64,000 nt of DNA, from NCBI GenBank assembly GCA_016192105.1, contig JACPUV010000026.1:248001-312000 (forward strand). The letters run 5' to 3'. The notes beneath the pieces are model-generated. The model did not search any database and had not been told where the DNA came from. It saw only the letters and a program-made list of their open reading frames with translations. Every line of letters starts with the position of its first letter. Within the stretch, counting starts at the first letter, position 1. The position numbers were made by a program, and so were the translations under genes. This document shows positions 47,319 through 54,689 of this stretch, piece by piece. The stretch is from Sphingobacteriales bacterium. GTDB lineage: Bacteria > Bacteroidota > Bacteroidia > Chitinophagales > Chitinophagaceae.

Positions 47319-49589
47319 TTATTTACCAGCCGCTTCTTTACGGATCACATTCAGCGCGCCCCCTTCCTTGAACCAATGTATTTGCTGGGCATTGTAAGAG
47401 TGGTTTGCCGCGATGGTATCCACACTGCCGTCCTTGTGGTTCAGCACAACAGACAATGGATGGCCCGGGGTAAAGCTGGTCAGGCCGGTAATGTCGATGC
47501 TGTCATCCTCCCTGATCTTATCGTAATCTTCTTTATTGGCAAAAGTCAGCGCCAGCATCCCCTGCTTCTTCAGGTTGGTCTCGTGGATCCGGGCAAAGGA
47601 TTTCACCATCACCACACGCACACCGAGGTGTCGGGGCTCCATGGCCGCATGTTCGCGGGAGGATCCTTCCCCATAGTTCTCATCCCCGATTACAATGGAA
47701 CCAACCCCCGCTGCTTTATAAGCCCGTTGTGTGGCGGGAACCGGTCCGTATTCACCGTTCAGTTGGTTCTTTACATGATCTGTTTTTTCATTGAAGAAAT
47801 TCACAGCACCGATCAGCATATTGTTGCTGATATTATCGAGGTGGCCGCGGAATTTCAGCCAGGGGCCGGCCATTGAAATATGATCCGTTGTACATTTCCC
47901 TTTGGCCTTGATCAGGAGTTTCAGTCCTTTGAGATCGGTGCCCTCCCAGGCCGCAAAAGGATACAATAACTGGAGTCGTTTGCTGTCGGGCTTTACATTC
48001 AGCAGTACCCCGCTGCCATCTGCCGCGGGAGCCTGGTAGCCAGCATCTTCCACGGCAAATCCTTTCACCGGTAATTCATCCCCGGTCGGGGGGTCCAGTT
48101 TTACCTGCTCCCCTTTTTCATTGGTGAGCGTATCGGTAATGGGATTGAAAGCCAGGTCACCGGCAATGGCCAGGGCGGTTACCAGTTCGGGACTGGCCAC
48201 AAAAGCCAGCGTATTGGGGTTGCCATCCGCTCTTTTAGCAAAGTTGCGGTTGAAGGAATGCACAATCGTGTTCTTCTCCTGTTTTTCAGCGCCCATCCGT
48301 TCCCACATCCCAATACAGGGGCCGCAGGCATTGGCAAATACGGTTGCCCCGATCTTTGCAAATGTTTCCAGGAATCCGTCTCTCTCGATCGTATAACGAA
48401 CCTGTTCTGATCCGGGGGTTATGGTAAATTCGGCCTTTGTCTTCAGCCCTTTCTCTGCTACCTGTTTGGCCAGGCTCACGGCACGGCTGATATCCTCGTA
48501 AGAAGAATTGGTGCAGCTTCCGATCAGGCCTACTTCCACTTTTGTGGGCCAGCCGTTCTTAGCGGCGGCTTCCTTCATTTGGGAAATGGGGGTAGCGAGG
48601 TCCGGGGTAAAAGGTCCGTTCAGGTGCGGCTCCAGTTCACTCAGGTTGATCTCAATGACTTTATCGAAATATTTTTCCGGGTTGGCATATACATCCGCAT
48701 CACCCGTCAGGTATTCTTTGATCTGATCAGCGGCTTCGGCCACTTCAGCACGGCCGGTGGCTTTCAGGTAACGGCTCATGCTTTCATCATAGCCGAATGT
48801 GGAAGTAGTGGCCCCGATCTCAGCACCCATATTACAGATAGTGCCTTTACCGGTGCAGCTCATATTGGTGGCTCCTTCTCCAAAATATTCAACAATGGCA
48901 TTGGTTCCGCCTTTTACCGTTAAAATGCCCGCTACTTTCAGGATCACATCTTTCGGTGCGGTCCAGCCGCTCAGTTTCCCGGTCAGTTTTACCCCGATCA
49001 GTTTGGGCATCAGCAATTCCCAGCTCAGCCCGGCCATCACATCACAGGCATCCGCACCACCCACACCAATAGCGATCATTCCGAGCCCGCCCGCATTCAC
49101 GGTATGAGAGTCAGTACCGATCATCATCCCGCCGGGGAACGCATAGTTTTCCAGCACCACCTGGTGGATGATACCGGCGCCCGGTTTCCAGAACCCGATC
49201 CCGTATTTATTGGAAATGGAGGAAAGAAAATTATACACTTCCTCGTTATCGGTCACGGCCTTACCGAGGTCGGCTTTGCCCTCCTTCTTTGCCACAATCA
49301 GGTGATCGCAGTGTACTGTACTTGGGACTGCCACTTTTTTTCGCCCGGTGGTATCAAACTGGAGCAGGGCCATCTGGGCCGTAGCATCCTGCATGGCCAC
49401 CCGGTCCGGCGCAAAATCAACATAGGCCTTTCCTCTTTCAAAATCTTTTATTGCTCCGCCCGCTGACAGGTGGGCATATAAAATTTTCTCTGCAAGGGTC
49501 AGGGGCCGTCCCAGGGCTTTACGTGCTGCATCCACTTTGGCAGGCATTTCCCTGTAAGTCTTTTTAATGAGGTCGAGATCGAATACCAT
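47319..49589 (-). CDS. acn: Aconitate hydratase
   Basis: Interconverts citrate and isocitrate. 756 residues with the three [4Fe-4S] cysteines in [13 protein letters not shown] and [11 protein letters not shown], and the active-site segments [27 protein letters not shown] (swivelling domain) and [11 protein letters not shown]. The arrangement (Fe-S domains first, C-terminal swivel) is that of mitochondrial-type aconitase. The promoter-like element at 49712 gives a 5' leader of over 100 nt containing a heptamer array. Confidence 0.96.
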   Translation of the reverse strand: MVFDLDLIKKTYREMPAKVDAARKALGRPLTLAEKILYAHLSAGGAIKDFERGKAYVDFAPDRVAMQDATAQMALLQFDTTGRKKVAVPSTVHCDHLIVAKKEGKADLGKAVTDNEEVYNFLSSISNKYGIGFWKPGAGIIHQVVLENYAFPGGMMIGTDSHTVNAGGLGMIAIGVGGADACDVMAGLSWELLMPKLIGVKLTGKLSGWTAPKDVILKVAGILTVKGGTNAIVEYFGEGATNMSCTGKGTICNMGAEIGATTSTFGYDESMSRYLKATGRAEVAEAADQIKEYLTGDADVYANPEKYFDKVIEINLSELEPHLNGPFTPDLATPISQMKEAAAKNGWPTKVEVGLIGSCTNSSYEDISRAVSLAKQVAEKGLKTKAEFTITPGSEQVRYTIERDGFLETFAKIGATVFANACGPCIGMWERMGAEKQEKNTIVHSFNRNFAKRADGNPNTLAFVASPELVTALAIAGDLAFNPITDTLTNEKGEQVKLDPPTGDELPVKGFAVEDAGYQAPAADGSGVLLNVKPDSKRLQLLYPFAAWEGTDLKGLKLLIKAKGKCTTDHISMAGPWLKFRGHLDNISNNMLIGAVNFFNEKTDHVKNQLNGEYGPVPATQRAYKAAGVGSIVIGDENYGEGSSREHAAMEPRHLGVRVVMVKSFARIHETNLKKQGMLALTFANKEDYDKIREDDSIDITGLTSFTPGHPLSVVLNHKDGSVDTIAANHSYNAQQIHWFKEGGALNVIRKEAAGK

Positions 49590-49596
49590 ATAAAAG

Positions 49597-49624
49597 GTTT
49601 AGTGTTTGGAGTTTAGAGTTTAGT
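49597..49624. repeat. Tandem 7-mer array upstream of aconitase
   Basis: GTTTAGT, GTTTGGA, GTTTAGA, GTTTAGT: four heptamers starting 8 bp upstream of the aconitase ATG (plus-strand reading). Confidence 0.8.
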
Positions 49625-49711
49625 GGTGGACCACTGACGAGGGAACAGTATGACAGTCAGGAAGTAGCTGTTGACGAGCTCTCACGACTGTGGTCTTCCT
49701 TTAAAGAGTGG

Positions 49712-49719
49712 CAAAACTA
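49712..49719 (-). promoter_or_regulatory. -7 element for aconitase (TAGTTTTG)
   Basis: Perfect minus-strand TAnnTTTG, 123 bp upstream of the aconitase ATG. No clear -33 motif. Confidence 0.5.
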
Positions 49720-49747
49720 CGAAAATCACCTGTCTTTATAACTCCGG

Positions 49748-49779
49748 TTTGCAGCAATTGTTTAAATTTTCTAATTTAG
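49748..49779 (+). promoter_or_regulatory. Promoter of the PspC-domain gene
   Basis: TTTG (49748-49751), a 20-bp spacer, then TAATTTAG (49772-49779; one mismatch to TAnnTTTG), four bases before the ATG. The spacing is what is expected of a Bacteroidota -33/-7 pair. The transcript would be nearly leaderless. Confidence 0.55.
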
Positions 49780-49783
49780 GGCT

Positions 49784-50005
49784 ATGAACAGATTCAAAGA
49801 TTTTGTGGAATGGAATGCCTTTGGTGTTTGTTCTGCTATCGGGAACCGGTTGGGCATCGCCACCAGTAAAATCCGGCAGTATTTTATGTATGCGTCCATC
49901 CTGACCATGGGCTCCCCGATTATCCTGTACATGGTACTGGCTTTTTTCCGGAATGTCCGGAAATATATGATGGCCGCCAAGCGCAATCCCTGGTATTACC
50001 TCTGA
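49784..50005 (+). CDS. PspC-domain protein
   Basis: 73 residues. The N-terminal half (WNAFGVCSAIGNRLGIATSKIRQYFMYASI) and the membrane helix that follows (GSPIILYMVLAFF) match the PspC domain, a small inner-membrane module named after the phage-shock protein C. Here it stands alone without other Psp genes. Its regulatory role is unproven. The C-terminus is basic (RKYMMAAKRNPWYYL). Confidence 0.85.
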   Translation: MNRFKDFVEWNAFGVCSAIGNRLGIATSKIRQYFMYASILTMGSPIILYMVLAFFRNVRKYMMAAKRNPWYYL

Positions 50006-50025
50006 CCCGGTTCATCAGCAGGGCA

Positions 50026-50057
50026 TAAAAAAGGCCATACCCAATGGGTACAGCCCA
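50026..50057 (-). terminator. Terminator of the M56/BlaI operon
   Basis: Minus-strand GGCTGTACCC-att-GGGTATGGCC (with G-U pairs) followed by TTTTTTAT. It lies beyond the decayed tail, so the original gene end was probably at 50083. Confidence 0.82.
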
Positions 50058-50082
50058 TCCTGTTTTTCAGGACTATACTAAT

Positions 50083-50299
50083 TTATTTCTTTGTCCGGAT
50101 AACGATCACTCCGTTTTTTCCTTTATCCCGTAAACAGCATTGGCTTTCTCATCTTTCAGCACATCCACAGATGCAATCATATCCTGATTAATCTTTTACA
50201 TCTCATGCTTTGTGGAAATTTCCCCATTAATCACATAGATCAGGTTACGGGCAATGGTTTGCCTTCCACAACTACTGACCCCTCTACTCCATTTAGTCT
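50083..50299 (-). pseudogene. Decayed TonB-plug-like C-terminal tail of the M56 gene
   Basis: Beyond the M56 stop the minus strand still encodes recognisable pieces in several frames: SVVVEGKPLP, then (shifted) NLIYVINGEISTKHEM, a TAA, KINQDMIASVDVLKDEKANAVYG, and after a missing base DKGKNGVIVIRTKK and a stop at 50083. Joined, these give the small plug-like domain (INGEIS..EM..I..DMIASVDVLKDEKA...YG.KGKNGVIVI) found at the C-terminus of many Bacteroidota M56 proteins. At least two stops and two frameshifts are needed, so it is non-functional as it stands. Confidence 0.82.
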
Positions 50300-52126
50300 T
50301 TATCCTTCCACCCTTATACCCTGAGCAGATGCCGGGGGCGGCGGAGGTGGGGGAGCCGGGTATTTAGCATCAAATTTTTTCTTTTCCTCCGGGTTATTCA
50401 GATCATACTCCTCTGTCTTCCCGTTCTTTAATTCAACCAGTGCTTTACCCCCCCTTTTGATCGAAATGGATTTTACATGATCAGGTAACTGAACAGGCCT
50501 GGGCGGTTTACCGTATCCAACGACCACCACTTCCCCTTGTGAAGCTGCCGGAGGCAGCGCGTATCCCTGAACTATTATCTCATCAGCCGGAGCAGCAGGA
50601 GCAGCCGGGGCAACTGGAGCAACCGGATAACCCTGTACAGTCAGCACGTCTGCTGCGGTGGGAGGCGGCGGCGGCGGTGGCGGGGTGCCATATTTTTTTT
50701 CAAATGCTTTTTTCTCCACCGGGTTGGTAAAGTCGTATTGTTCTACTGTTCCGCTCTTTAAAATCACCCTTGCTTTCCTGTTGTTTATTTCAATTGACTC
50801 CACATTTTCCGGCAGTTTGGGTGCAGCCGGCGGCAGAGGAACTCCGGGAACGGCCATTCCCTGAACCGGGGGAGGCGGGGGCGCTGGCGGTAAAGGCATT
50901 CCAGCCACCGCGATTTCACCAGGCCCTGCAGGGGCAGGAGGAGGCGGAGGAGGATAAGGCAGGGCCCCGTATTTTTTTTCTGCCGCTTTTCGCTCATCAT
51001 CAGATTCCATATTAATTTTTTCCACTGTTCCATCCTTCTTAGTAAGATGAAGAACAGCTACCGAATTGTCCTGCCGGAATACCCAGCCCGCTTCTTTTAC
51101 CTCCGGGTTTCTTTTCAGGAATTCCTGTACGGGATTAACAGGCGGCGGCGGCGGGGAAGGCGGCATTGCTACTTTATCCGGAATGGTATCAATACCGGTT
51201 CCCGTTTCCGGGTTCCCCCTACTGCTGGTCCTGCTTCCCGAATGGGCTGCATCCTTCCAGTTATTCCGGAAGGCGAGCAGCAGCACAGACAGGAGCGGCA
51301 GTATAAACAGAAATTTTACCAAATGGACCCTGGCTGATCTGAATTTGTTCATCATGGCTATACGTTTTTTTAATGAAGAGAAATTAAACTGATTGGCTAT
51401 ACTAAAGTGATTGTTACCGATAACTTTTAACAGCAGGTACTGGTATTGCTTCCGGTCCATGCCCTGTTCCAGCACCTGCCGGTCTGCGATATATTCAAGA
51501 TTTTGCCGGATGGATCTTTTCAACAGCCAGGCAAAAGGATTGTACCAGTTCAGCAGGCAAAGCAATTCACCCCAGATAATGTCAACACTGTGCTTTTGCT
51601 TCACATGCACAAACTCATGCCGGATGATCTCTTCCAGTTCATGGCGGCTGTGCTGCTCCTGGTTGATAAAAATGGAATTGCCAAAGGAAAACGGAATAAT
51701 GGACGCATTGACCTGGTAGAAACGCATACCGCCATAGTTCAGCAGGGTTGATTTTTCCCGCATCCGCCGGATAGACCACAACTGTAAACCCAGCCGGACC
51801 AGCATAAACAGTGCTCCTGCCAGCAATACCAGGAAGGCATAATCCCAGCCGGTCAAAACACCTGATCCGCTCTTGTGATTGATAAAATTTACCTCCTGCC
51901 CGATCACCGGCACCCAACTGATCACCACACTGTCCTTTATAGCCGACTGCTCCAGCGTCCGTGAAATATCCACAAAAGGCAGACAAAAACTCAGCAAAGA
52001 ATACCCCAGCAGGTACCAGCGGTTCCAGTTATAAAAGGTCAGCCTTCTCAATGCAAACTGGTAAAACAAATAAACCAGTCCCAGGCTGAGGGATAATTTT
52101 AGCAGGTATTCAAAAAGAAATGGCAT
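50300..52126 (-). CDS. M56 family membrane metallopeptidase (BlaR1-like), C-terminally truncated
   Basis: 608 residues. Four helices (about 5-22, 38-55, 95-115 and 265-285) surround the zinc site HEFVH (His170, Glu171, His174) in the M56 layout, with GNSIFINQE and LLNWYNPFAWLLKRS typical of BlaR1/MecR1. After the last helix comes a long Pro-rich region with three related segments (ERKAAEKKYGA, EKKAFEKKYGT, EEKKKFDAKYP, each followed by six to eight Pro). The reading frame ends in ASAQGIRVEG, but plug-domain remnants follow downstream. Presumably senses a signal and cleaves the BlaI repressor encoded 17 bp upstream; the sensor domain may be damaged. Confidence 0.85.
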   Translation of the reverse strand: MPFLFEYLLKLSLSLGLVYLFYQFALRRLTFYNWNRWYLLGYSLLSFCLPFVDISRTLEQSAIKDSVVISWVPVIGQEVNFINHKSGSGVLTGWDYAFLVLLAGALFMLVRLGLQLWSIRRMREKSTLLNYGGMRFYQVNASIIPFSFGNSIFINQEQHSRHELEEIIRHEFVHVKQKHSVDIIWGELLCLLNWYNPFAWLLKRSIRQNLEYIADRQVLEQGMDRKQYQYLLLKVIGNNHFSIANQFNFSSLKKRIAMMNKFRSARVHLVKFLFILPLLSVLLLAFRNNWKDAAHSGSRTSSRGNPETGTGIDTIPDKVAMPPSPPPPPVNPVQEFLKRNPEVKEAGWVFRQDNSVAVLHLTKKDGTVEKINMESDDERKAAEKKYGALPYPPPPPPAPAGPGEIAVAGMPLPPAPPPPPVQGMAVPGVPLPPAAPKLPENVESIEINNRKARVILKSGTVEQYDFTNPVEKKAFEKKYGTPPPPPPPPTAADVLTVQGYPVAPVAPAAPAAPADEIIVQGYALPPAASQGEVVVVGYGKPPRPVQLPDHVKSISIKRGGKALVELKNGKTEEYDLNNPEEKKKFDAKYPAPPPPPPPASAQGIRVEG

Positions 52127-52143
52127 GGGAGGGGTTGAGGGAT

Positions 52144-52509
52144 TTAAGACGAATGGTTACCTTTTTCAATCATACTAATAATTTCTTTCAGCTCTTTTGC
52201 GGAAAGTTTTTTCTGTTCCACAAAAAAATTCACCAGTTCCTTGTAGGAATTATCAAAATATTCCTTCACTACCTTGCCCATGAATTTTTTCTTGTATTCC
52301 TCTTCACTCACGGCCGGTTTGTAGAGATAGGTATTGCCGAGGAGGCGGCTGTGGAGATACCCTTTCTTTTCCAGGTTCTTGATGGTTGAAGCCACTGTGG
52401 TGTAGGGAAGAGTGTCATCGAGGTGTTCCATAAACGTCTTTACATTGCCTTCGCCGGTGCGCCAGACGGCTTGCATGGTTTCCTCTTCAGCATGGGTGAG
52501 CTTTTCCAT
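52144..52509 (-). CDS. BlaI/MecI-type transcriptional repressor
   Basis: 121 residues: a winged-helix N-terminus (LTHAEEETMQAVWRTGEGNVKTFMEHLDDTLPYTTVASTIKNLEKKGYLHSR) and a helical dimerisation tail, as in BlaI, MecI and CopY. It probably represses its own operon through the two palindromes just upstream of its start. The M56 gene follows 17 bp later, so the two form a sensor/repressor operon. No beta-lactamase gene is nearby; in Bacteroidota such pairs control various targets. Confidence 0.93.
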   Translation of the reverse strand: MEKLTHAEEETMQAVWRTGEGNVKTFMEHLDDTLPYTTVASTIKNLEKKGYLHSRLLGNTYLYKPAVSEEEYKKKFMGKVVKEYFDNSYKELVNFFVEQKKLSAKELKEIISMIEKGNHSS

Positions 52510-52512
52510 TAC

Positions 52513-52527
52513 TACGAAATTTTCGTA
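52513..52527. promoter_or_regulatory. BlaI operator 1
   Basis: TACGAAA-T-TTTCGTA: a perfect 15-bp palindrome with 7-bp arms, four bases from the BlaI ATG. Confidence 0.8.
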
Positions 52528-52531
52528 AATC

Positions 52532-52546
52532 TACGAATAATTCGTA
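52532..52546. promoter_or_regulatory. BlaI operator 2
   Basis: TACGAAT-A-ATTCGTA: a second perfect 15-bp palindrome, centred 19 bp from the first, so the two lie on nearly the same face of the helix. Both share the core TACGA...TCGTA. Confidence 0.8.
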
Positions 52547-52552
52547 ATTCAC

Positions 52553-52560
52553 CAAATTTA
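52553..52560 (-). promoter_or_regulatory. -7 promoter element for the blaI operon (TAAATTTG)
   Basis: Perfect TAnnTTTG on the minus strand. Transcription would start at about 52546, inside operator 2, so repressor binding should block initiation. Confidence 0.7.
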
Positions 52561-52757
52561 ATTTGTTAAAGCTATCAGAAAGCCGGGGAAGGGATAGCTT
52601 TTTCGCCTGGCGGACAGGATTGGTGTCAAGGAGGCGCGGATCTTTGCTGTGCAATTTATTTTACCACGAAATTTCACGCAGGCCGGCAGTAAGGCAGGGA
52701 AACACAAGAAACGGTTATACAAAATTATGGAGCTGTCTTAATGACTTCCAATCCTTC

Positions 52758-53885
52758 CTATATCAGTTCCCCCAGTTTCCCCACCACAAAATCAATTTCT
52801 TCCTTTGTATTGTATTTGCTGAATGAAAAACGGACTGGCACCAGGTTGGGGTTGTTATTGATGGCCCGGATCACATGGCTGCCGATATCTGCCCCGCTGC
52901 TGCAGGCACTCCCGCCGGATGCACAGATGCCCAGCATATCCAGGTTAAAGAGGATCATTTCGGATTTTTCTGTCTTGGGAAAAGCCACGTTGAGTACGGT
53001 GTACAAACTCTTCCCGGCATAATCCCCGTTGAACTGCACACCCGGTATATTTTGCTGCAACTGTTCAACCATATATGTTTTCAGTGACTGGATACCGGCC
53101 CTGTCTTTTTCCTGGTTCATATCTGCCAGTTCCAGCGCTTTGGCAAAACCAACGATCCCGTACAGGTTTTCCGTACCGGCCCGCATATTCCGTTCCTGCC
53201 CTCCCCCGAAGATCACGGGGTTGACCTTTATATTGTCATTGATATATAAAATGCCCACTCCCTTGGGGCCATGAAACTTATGACCAGCCCCGGTCGCGAA
53301 ATGTACCGGGTTTCTCCGCAGATCAATTTTATAATGCCCGATGGTCTGCACCGTATCCGAATGAAAAATAGCATTGTATTTCTTACAGATCTCGCCGGTC
53401 GCATATATGTCCAGCAGGTTACCAATCTCATTATTGGCATGCATCAGGCTCACCAGGCAGCGTTCGGTCCGGGCGGCTAATTGCTCTTCCAGGTCCTGCA
53501 GATCCACATGGCCATCGGGCAGGATCTTTACAAAACTGCTGGTCACCGTATCCAGGTGATCAAAATGTTCCACTGCATGCAATACCGCATGGTGTTCGAT
53601 GGGCGACGTAATGATATGGCGGCAACCCAAATCACGGATGGAAGCCGCGATGGCCATATTATCACTCTCGGTACCGCCACTGGTAAAAAAGATCTCACCG
53701 GGGTTGGCCTGCAGGATCCGGGCTACGGTCTTCCTTGCATTCTCAATGGCCAGACGGGTTTCCCGTCCATACGAATACACGGAGGATGGATTCCCGAAAT
53801 AAGTGGTCATATAAGGCAGCATCGCCTCCAGGACTTCCGGGGCCAGTTGAGTGGTCGCTGCGTTATCTAAATAAATGCGGTTCAT
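52758..53885 (-). CDS. Cysteine desulfurase (NifS/IscS family)
   Basis: 375 residues from the ATG at 53885 (MNRIYLDNAATTQ); a longer in-frame start would add 24 residues not found in the family. PLP lysine Lys203 in GAGHKFHGPKG and catalytic Cys328 in GGSACSSGAD are present. The enzyme takes sulfur from cysteine for Fe-S clusters and thionucleosides. The active-site loop is long, as in IscS/NifS group I. Single gene with its own promoter element. Confidence 0.94.
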   Translation of the reverse strand: MNRIYLDNAATTQLAPEVLEAMLPYMTTYFGNPSSVYSYGRETRLAIENARKTVARILQANPGEIFFTSGGTESDNMAIAASIRDLGCRHIITSPIEHHAVLHAVEHFDHLDTVTSSFVKILPDGHVDLQDLEEQLAARTERCLVSLMHANNEIGNLLDIYATGEICKKYNAIFHSDTVQTIGHYKIDLRRNPVHFATGAGHKFHGPKGVGILYINDNIKVNPVIFGGGQERNMRAGTENLYGIVGFAKALELADMNQEKDRAGIQSLKTYMVEQLQQNIPGVQFNGDYAGKSLYTVLNVAFPKTEKSEMILFNLDMLGICASGGSACSSGADIGSHVIRAINNNPNLVPVRFSFSKYNTKEEIDFVVGKLGELI

Positions 53886-53916
53886 GTGTTTACCGGTACC
53901 AATGAAAAATAAGCCG

Positions 53917-53924
53917 CAAAGGTA
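53917..53924 (-). promoter_or_regulatory. -7 element for the cysteine desulfurase gene (TACCTTTG)
   Basis: Perfect TAnnTTTG on the minus strand, 32 bp upstream of the ATG at 53885. Confidence 0.6.
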
Positions 53925-54036
53925 AGCAATAAGCGGCATAAACGCGGGGTTGAACAACCCGGCCCGTGCGTAAAAAGGCCCTTGATTTTATCCGAACAGT
54001 CCTTTATTGAAGTACCTTGAAGTACAATTGATGCAT

Positions 54037-54651
54037 ATGGAAAAACATTCCCCGGATTGCCCGGGCGAAAGCCGGCGCAATTTCATTAAGCAAACCACGG
54101 CCCTGACGGCACTGACCGTTGTCCCTTCTGCCCTGGTAAAAGCGGGCGAACAACATGAAGCCATCGCTACATTTCTTGAAAAAACACCCCTGCAGATAGA
54201 AGTAAACGGGAAAACCGTGCAGGTACTGGTGGACCCCGGAGTCAGTTTATTGGACATGCTGCGGGAACAACTGGGACTGACCGGCACCAAGAAAGGATGC
54301 GACCAGGGTCATTGCGGCGCCTGTATCGTACATGTGGACGGCAAACGGGTCAATTCCTGCCTGAGTGAGGCCGCGGACAATAACGGAAAAAAAATCACGA
54401 CGATCGAGGGATTATCGAACGGGGATCAACTGCATCCCGTACAGGAAGCCTTTATTAAGCATGATGCCTTCCAGTGCGGCTACTGCACACCGGGACAAAT
54501 CATGTCGGCCGTGGCCTGTATCCGGGAAGGACAGGCCAACACCCCGGAAGAGATCCGGGAATATATGAGTGATAATATCTGCCGCTGCGGAGCTTATCCC
54601 AATATTGTGGCCGCGATACTCGAAGCAAAAAACAGCGGGCAAAAGATCTGA
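54037..54651 (+). CDS. [2Fe-2S] subunit of a xanthine-dehydrogenase-family enzyme, Tat-exported
   Basis: 204 residues from the ATG at 54037 (ATGs at 54031 and 54007 are also in frame). A twin-arginine signal (SRRNFIKQTTALTALTVV) directs folded export. Two iron-sulfur sites follow: the plant-ferredoxin type (CDQGHCGACIVHVDGKRVNSC) and the second type (CGYCTPGQ ... CRCGAYP). It resembles the small subunit of PaoABC/aldehyde-oxidase enzymes. It lies 38 bp before the molybdopterin subunit, and both are transcribed together. Confidence 0.92.
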   Translation: MEKHSPDCPGESRRNFIKQTTALTALTVVPSALVKAGEQHEAIATFLEKTPLQIEVNGKTVQVLVDPGVSLLDMLREQLGLTGTKKGCDQGHCGACIVHVDGKRVNSCLSEAADNNGKKITTIEGLSNGDQLHPVQEAFIKHDAFQCGYCTPGQIMSAVACIREGQANTPEEIREYMSDNICRCGAYPNIVAAILEAKNSGQKI

Positions 54652-54689
54652 TTCCGCAACTATTACCTGAACCATTATAATACAGCGTT

